Below are positions 20,461-25,392 of a stretch of DNA of 25,392 nt, in pieces. Position 1 is the stretch's first letter. Each line of letters begins with the position of its first letter. The position numbers were made by a program, and so were the translations under genes. The notes under the pieces are model-generated. The model had not been told where the DNA came from, made no database searches, and worked only from the letters and a program-made list of their open reading frames with translations. The stretch spans positions 1-25,392 of the forward strand of contig JAQGAU010000639.1 of NCBI GenBank assembly GCA_034698045.1, given 5' to 3'. This stretch comes from Paramacrobiotus richtersi (lineage: Eukaryota; Tardigrada; Eutardigrada; Parachela; Macrobiotidae).

Positions 20461-20934
20461 GCGCTAAGGTTTCATGAGTGTTACTTTAGAGATTATCACC
20501 TTTGTCTCCCAGTGTACCGTTACTTAAACAAATATGCTAACGAAGCAGTCATGGCGGCATTGTTACCGTAACGTGTGTAAGTACAGCCTTTTTTGCTTCC
20601 GCAACCTTTCTGTGTAATTGCTTCCCAGTATCAACGATGGTCGCGAGGTAGGAGAAATATTTCGTGTGACACAGGCAAGTGTGATAGAACGTTGTCAGTG
20701 GCATTTTCAGCTTTTCGACAATCAGGAAGGACGTCCAATTTACCGTAAACTAAGCGCACGAACACCGCTTTCAGTGTGCCTCCCGAATACAGCCGTTTCT
20801 GAATCTCCTATCGAATCAAACGCTATTTCATAATTTGAGAAAGAGTGGTATCGACGAATAGATGAATGGTATGTACGGCCGGACTTTGTTGACGGTTTTT
20901 TAGTGCCTGTTAACAATCTGCAAGCCTGTTAGTC

Positions 20935-21360
20935 AACAAACATATCATGATTGACCTTTACAGCTCACAGTCTTTAAGGCTTTATTTCCTAGTTCAAGCT
21001 GTCCATATTGTTTTGCGAAGAAGGATAATCGTCCATTTAACATGGAGTACGCATGTCTGGAGTACACTCACTTGTCAGTACACGTTTCTGAAACCGGGTA
21101 TATTAAGATATGTAGAGGTGGCATTACGTTATGCGTAAACCTAACCATTACTAATTTCGCAAAGCAGTGCGGAGTATGGAAAGTACCAGATGCTGCCTTC
21201 TACACACGCATCGTTCCGTATTCAAAAACGTTTTAGTCATAATTAAGCCAGTGCATGCTCATAGGGTTGCCCTTTGGAATTGTGATCGCAGTTTTTCTAT
21301 ATTTGATATATCAGGTAACGGAAAGGTTTGGAATGCAAAGTAGGCAAACAATATCCGCTA
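20935..21360. repeat. Diverged copy of the gene I 5' flank
   Basis: Direct-orientation homologue of 16790-17400, with conserved order of blocks (ATGATTGACCTTTACAG, CATGGAGTAC, AAGCCAGTGCAT, CAAACAATATCC). The offset between the two copies is about 4.1 kb, close to the spacing of the genes they precede (17563 and 21933, 4.37 kb apart). No receptor start follows this copy immediately; gene K begins about 570 bp further on. Confidence 0.6.
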
Positions 21361-21599
21361 GTATACTTTGCGACTCTTGTTGCATTTTTTTGGTTTGGCT
21401 GATGGCCTGCGCTATAAGGTCACGAAGACCATGGAAGCAAAATTTAATGGGTTGCTGGACAGGGTTGCCGAATGACCGAAGAAAAGCCATTAGCAAGCGA
21501 ACAGTAGTGCGCTAAGTACTAATAAATCTCGCTCACTACGATCGCATAGGAAATCATCAACCAAAGGGGTTTTTGTCCCGGTGGTCCATAAAAAGATAC

Positions 21600-21890
21600 T
21601 CCCGGTGTAACACTGGGACGCTGATGTCTGACGGAATAACTTTGCGAACACGTGTTCGGCTACGCTTTACCACAGGACCACAAACGCTTCCTGGGGAAAA
21701 TCTGCATAAATTAAAATTCAAGCAAAAAGGTTTCTGACAGCAAGGAACATGTACGATGATAATCAGATAATGTGCTTACAGAAGTTACGGTAATGATTCC
21801 GGCTTGTTCTGTAAAGTGTGAACTCAGCATGTTTGTCAAGCAAACAGTGTACTGGGATGAGCAAGATAATCATCCGCAAGACAACATGCA
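21600..21890. repeat. Left arm of inverted repeat bracketing gene K
   Basis: The reverse complement of this segment matches 24205-24450. The clearest run is CTTGCGGATGATTATCTT, followed by TACACTGT, CACTGTTTGCTT(G/A)ACAAACATGCTGA and TACAGAAC. A weaker outer part follows (GAAACCTT, TGAATT, TTTTATGC). It lies directly upstream of gene K and probably includes its promoter. Confidence 0.65.
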
Positions 21891-21932
21891 TTTCATGCAT
21901 TTTACGCTTAGTTTTTGATAGACAAGAAGAAG

Positions 21933-23646
21933 ATGAATCCAGACATATCGTTAATTGGAGCACCTGAGAAAATCCTGGCCGCTGTCGGCTTTCTGCCGTT
22001 TTCCATGTGTTTTGGAAATGCTTTAATACCGTGCCGTAGCAAAATTCTAGACCAAGGATTATTGTGCATGGCCGTTGTGTTCGTTCTAGGAGGAGCACTC
22101 CGCGGCTCTATCGATATTTCAAGGCTTATTTCCGATGCTATAGCGGAGCCGACCACCGAACATATGAGTCCAGTGCTCCATGCTATGTCCGAAGTTGCTG
22201 ATGGTATTTTCCCCTTGCAACCGGTCATCGTGTTGTCTATTTTGTTATACAAACGCAGCTCTTGGTGGGATAGTGTACAAGTTCCCCTTCGAGGAATTGT
22301 AGGTCTCGGGAATTTATGGCTCAAGAGACAAACCAGTTGGAAACGCACTGGAACCACTCTGTCGTGTGTTACTCTGATGCTGACAGTTTTGTGGGAGTGT
22401 GCGGAATGGCGCGCCTTTCTTGATCAGAATCCTGAATATTACACCACGAACTTCGACAACGCCTTTGCTCCGCTACCGATCAGGATCACTACCATCCAAG
22501 ATATGACAATCTGGGTTATGTTTTGCTCGCTGCCGCATCACTTTACTCTGCAAGTTTATACCTGCATTATCGTCAACGCTATCATTCTACGAGATGCGTG
22601 TAATGAATTTTTAGTCAAGATCAGTGAAATACGCAGCGGACATTACGGAAAGAATGCTACTTGTGCTATTCGAGAGCTGCAGGAATTTCATCTGAAACTG
22701 GTTCTCTGCATGAGGAAGGGGACTGATGTGTACAGCTGGATTTTGTTCGTTATCTTCACGTCCAATCTGGCCCTGGCATGCTCCTTTGTAACGGCCGTCA
22801 TCGTCGTACCTTCAAGTTTCCTCACGGGAAGCATCTCATACTACATCAGTGTGTTGCTTTTCTTTAGTTATAGTGTGGTTTTTGCGATCCCACTAGTGCA
22901 AGTCTACGAAAAGGTAAAGCGAGAAAAACACAGTATTATTAGAACTCTGTTACTTTTTGTTTTCGTGCACCTCTGCATTCTTGCTTGTATTTGTGTTCCG
23001 GGAAAGCGAAAGCGAAAGGCCACATACCACAGCTGACTTTCTTTAGCATGACCTTTTTTTGCAGGCCGGCAAATTTGCGCTGAAATTGTGTGAATTGCGA
23101 CTGGAAATGGAGAGCTCTACAAGCGCAGACGTTGTGGCAGAGCACGTAAGTTATCTCTATCAGTGTCTTGGATGCTATAGACTGTAAACCATCTATTGAT
23201 ACGCACCATCATCGTTCCACAGTCAACAGAATCGTGCTAAGGATGTTATTTACCGATGTTTTATTCTTGGCATTATGCACTCTAACTCTTCAACATGTTT
23301 TTCGTTCGATCGGCTAGGGACTAACCACTGTGCAATCGATACTAGCCCTGGAGGAAAGCGCACAGAATTTTGTCCCTTGTTTCACTGGCGGTCGGATTCT
23401 GTGGTACTCGCGAAGTCTCCTGACAGCGGTATGAAAGAGACACGCTGCATTTATATCGCCACACCTTGTATTTGCGTTTTCTTGTAGGCGTGCACTTTCG
23501 TCGTTTCAACGGGCTTTCTTGTCCAAGAAATCGTCAATAATTACACACGAACAACATCAGCTTCACACAGCGAGCCTGACTTGCATCCTTGCTGCAGCTA
23601 CAACGGCAGTCAAAGTAGTCATCAGTCACCGGAAATCCCCCTTTAG
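21933..23646 (+). CDS. Gr-like seven-transmembrane chemoreceptor, intact, four exons (gene K)
   Basis: Predicted 443-residue membrane receptor. Exons are 21933-22913 (327 codons), 23065-23145 (27), 23318-23428 (37) and 23488-23646 (53 with TAG). Introns of 151, 172 and 59 bp are all phase 0, with donors GTAAAG, GTAAGT and GTATGA and acceptors CAG, TAG and TAG. The ATG at 21933 is used; the open frame upstream begins only with TTG. Exon 1 blocks: IGAPEKILAAVGFLPFS, LGGALRGSIDISRL, LQPVIVLSILLYKR, TVLWECAEWRAFL, FAPLPIRITTIQD, FCSLPHHFTLQVYTCIIVNAIILRDACNEF, YSWILFVIFTSNLALACSF and FAIPLVQVYEK. The usual LN before YSWIL is replaced by GTDV. Exon 3 has CFTGGRILWYSRSLLTA. Exon 4 has ACTFVVSTGFLVQEIVNN and a tail with HPCC and sequon NGS. 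Nearest relative: gene C, on the other strand 17 kb away. Reading through intron 1 adds a hydrophobic stretch before a stop at 23036. Confidence 0.88.
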
Positions 23647-23904
23647 CGTATCGTCATTTTTACATTAATCAGTACGTATAGAAGTAGTGTACGAATCCTG
23701 TCTAGCTCTGCATTGTAAATAATCAGGTAATGCCGTCCGTGCATTGTCTACATATCTATTAAGTATGCCGGGCTTACGTTGTTGTTTCGTATCAAATGCA
23801 AAACTCAGAGTGAGACTCTGAGTCAAAACGTTCAGAGGACTGCTACGCGAAAGGAGCTGGTATCTCATTTTTGTAAGGAAACAGCCATGTGTCGCGCTGA
23901 TTCC

Positions 23905-24160
23905 GTCAGTTCTCTTTGAGTACGATATGCTGAATGGCGCGCTTTTAAGGATGCAGTACTTTAAGAATAAAATTTAAGACTTTAAGAATTGCTCGCTTCC
24001 GCATTATTTTACCCAGCAGGTTTAAATCCATGTTATTGTGTACGCGGTCGTTTTACGAGACGCGTGCGCGTGCGATGCATTGTCAGTAACGATCAACGAT
24101 ATACGCAAGCAAGTTGCCACTGGACATTTGGATTCATATTCTTGTCAGTCAAAAACTTGA
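23905..24160 (+). pseudogene. Relic of Gr-like exon 1 (gene L)
   Basis: Two pieces of exon 1 remain, with a deletion between them. The first encodes an EYDMLNGA/EWRA-like sequence ending near 23950. The second, from about 23985, encodes CSLPHYFTQQV, a stop, then IHVIVYAVVLRDACACDALSVTINDIRKQVATG, and runs to a stop near 24160. A GCGTGC duplication lies inside the DAC block. It resembles genes C and K and the scrap at 5670-5741. No splice donor or later exon follows. Confidence 0.75.
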
Positions 24161-24204
24161 CCGGAGATTGTACGTAGACTTTAAAGCCTGGCGGTATCAT
24201 GACA

Positions 24205-24450
24205 GTCGCTTGCGGATGATTATCTTCGTCGCCCCTGTCGGTACACTGTAAACTGCACACCGTGCCCAGGGCACTGTTTGCTTAACAAACATGCTGACAA
24301 TGAGTGTACAGAACCCACCGGACTCATTTGCTGGAACTTCTTATTGTTTGTATTCCTTGTTTTCGGAAACCTTCTGCATGAATTAAGTTTTATGCCGACT
24401 TTCGCCTGCGGCCGAAATCCGGTGTGGTTCTCTGTAAACTCGTACACAAG
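24205..24450. repeat. Right arm of inverted repeat bracketing gene K
   Basis: An inverted copy of the gene K upstream DNA (about 21600-21890). The strongest part is 24211-24320, with GCGGATGATTATCTT and CACTGTTTGCTTAACAAACATGCTGA. A small insertion (about 20 bp) near 24250 distinguishes it from the left arm. Weaker similarity continues to about 24450. It contains no receptor exon. Confidence 0.65.
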
Positions 24451-24499
24451 TTTACTCATCCATTTGTGAATGATTTTGGATGATTTCCTAAGCATTCGC

Positions 24500-25260
24500 A
24501 GTGATCGAGATAGATCGGTTATTACTTATTAGTGTACTAGTGCTCGCTACGAATGGCTTATTCGGCCATTCGACAACCAGGAGCGGCTCATTATATTGTG
24601 CAGTTATAGTAGCAAGCAAAACTGTGTTGCGGCAAGCATCACCGGCCGCTAATAAATTAACCCCATGACTTTAATTAACAATTGTTTGGTTGCTGACATC
24701 AAAGTAAGCAGCAAATACGAGAATGTGGAATCGAAGGACAAGGTGAAAAGCCGACCAGGTGAAAGCAGAAAAACGTGGTCAACAGTGGAGAATAAGTATA
24801 CTATCGCCCGTACGACAGAAAATACAATTGCAGAACGAGACGCTAGCTGTTATACGTAAACCAGAATACATTTGGAAAGTGCCGTACATAATTAGCAAAG
24901 TTATTCGATTCACTCTGAACCGCTCATATCGAAAACCAGCGTTCAAATCTTAAACCGAGAGTACTCTTTTTATGGACCGCGTGGGCAAAAAGTCTGTTTG
25001 TTGATAATTGCTCAAGCAATCGTTATGAGTGATAGATCAGTAATTAGTGCACTAGCGCGCGCTGCCGATCGCATAGTCGGACATGCGAAACGTGGTAAAC
25101 AGTGAAGAATACAATGTCATATACATGCGCATTGCCCCGTACAACCGGAAATACAATCGTAAAAAGAAAAGCTAGCTATTACACGTAAACCAGATTAAAT
25201 TCAGAAAGTACCGTACATACCTGTCAAAGCGGAACCGAAATACAAAGTGTACAGCTTTAG
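24500..25260. repeat. Two diverged tandem units of a non-coding repeat
   Basis: Unit one (about 24505-24925) and unit two (about 25025-25250) share, in order: GATAGATC(G/A)GT...ATTAGTG(T/C)ACTAG, then GCTCGCTACGAATGGC versus CGCGCTGCCGATCGCA, then AACGTGGT(C/A)AACAGTG(G/A)AGAATA, CCGTAC, GAAAATACAAT versus GAAATACAAT, GCTAGCT(G/A)TTA(T/C)ACGTAAACCAGA and GAAAGT(G/A)CCGTACATA. Unit one has about 190 bp extra in the middle. A related copy lies at 5025-5160. No frame of useful length occurs. The 110 bp after 25260 were not assigned. Confidence 0.6.
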
Positions 25261-25392
25261 TTTATTCAGTTTGTCAGCCTTATTTTACTAGGTAAGTGCA
25301 CTCGCTGTTTGCGGGCACTGGTGGACCGAAGCGAGCAGAAGGCCTTCACAGTTAACAGAACTAATCTTAATGCTTGGCCTTTGTGTACGGTA

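Larger units (their letters stand above)
20461..21932. other. Intergenic region with duplicated flank and gene K upstream DNA
   Basis: No coding exon was recognised; a 71-codon frame (20618-20833) and an 86-codon frame (21255-21515) have no family resemblance. The part 20935-21360 is a diverged copy of the gene I flank at 16790-17400. The part from about 21600 to 21890 is repeated in inverted orientation at about 24205-24450. Just before the gene K start is a small palindromic run ATGCATTTCATGCAT. Confidence 0.5.

Noticed and set aside
21908..22357. 149-codon minus-strand open frame
   Set aside because: Antisense shadow of exon 1 of gene K. Similar shadows (for example 12355-12594, 14738-15175 and 11837-12148) lie opposite the other receptor exons.
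1..25392. CRISPR array, bacterial operon or phage interpretation
   Set aside because: There are no regularly spaced repeats, no ribosome binding sites and no prokaryotic gene packing. Coding sequence is split by GT-AG introns supported in five paralogues.

Overview
The window looks like nuclear DNA of an invertebrate animal. Coding stretches are interrupted by short GT-AG introns, intergenic DNA is full of decayed gene copies and small DNA transposons, and there are no ribosome binding sites or operons. The gene type and its exon layout fit an arthropod or a close relative (panarthropod). I cannot name the species.

Almost everything recognisable belongs to one tandemly duplicated family of multi-pass membrane proteins. 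I identify it as a divergent clade of the gustatory receptor (Gr) / insect chemoreceptor superfamily. Each intact gene has one long first exon (327-332 codons, about six membrane segments) and three very short exons (18-28, 37-40 and 37-53 codons). All three introns are phase 0. The last exon carries a seventh membrane segment ending in a conserved FLVQEI-type motif. A long exon plus three short C-terminal exons split by phase-0 introns is the arrangement described as ancestral for arthropod Gr genes. This spliced structure was rebuilt here from splice signals and paralogue comparison; single-frame ORFs show only exon 1.

Layout. On the minus strand, left to right: an N-terminal piece of a gene running off the left edge (1-285); a frameshifted pseudogene (828-1486); an exon-3 scrap (about 1988-2016); intact gene C (2652-4387, 445 aa); an exon-1 scrap (about 5670-5741); pseudogene E (6558-8757), broken by a 1.2-kb long-TIR transposon in exon 1 and with a pogo-like MITE in its former intron 1; pseudogene F with an internal deletion (about 9770-10410); and intact gene G (10628-12747, 431 aa). 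The orientation then flips. On the plus strand: intact H (13993-16371, 442 aa), intact I (17563-19461, 432 aa), pseudogene J (about 19899-20460), intact K (21933-23646, 443 aa) and an exon-1 scrap (about 23905-24160). The last kilobase holds diverged copies of a non-coding repeat.

This is a birth-and-death chemoreceptor cluster: five apparently intact receptors, one incomplete copy at the edge and about seven relics. Points of most interest are a conserved Cys-plus-N-glycosylation tail after the last membrane segment, an in-frame TGA inside that tail in gene I, an inverted duplication that brackets gene K, and two transposon insertions that can be dated against an empty paralogous site. Family membership is inferred from architecture and motifs read by eye; no profile search was possible.
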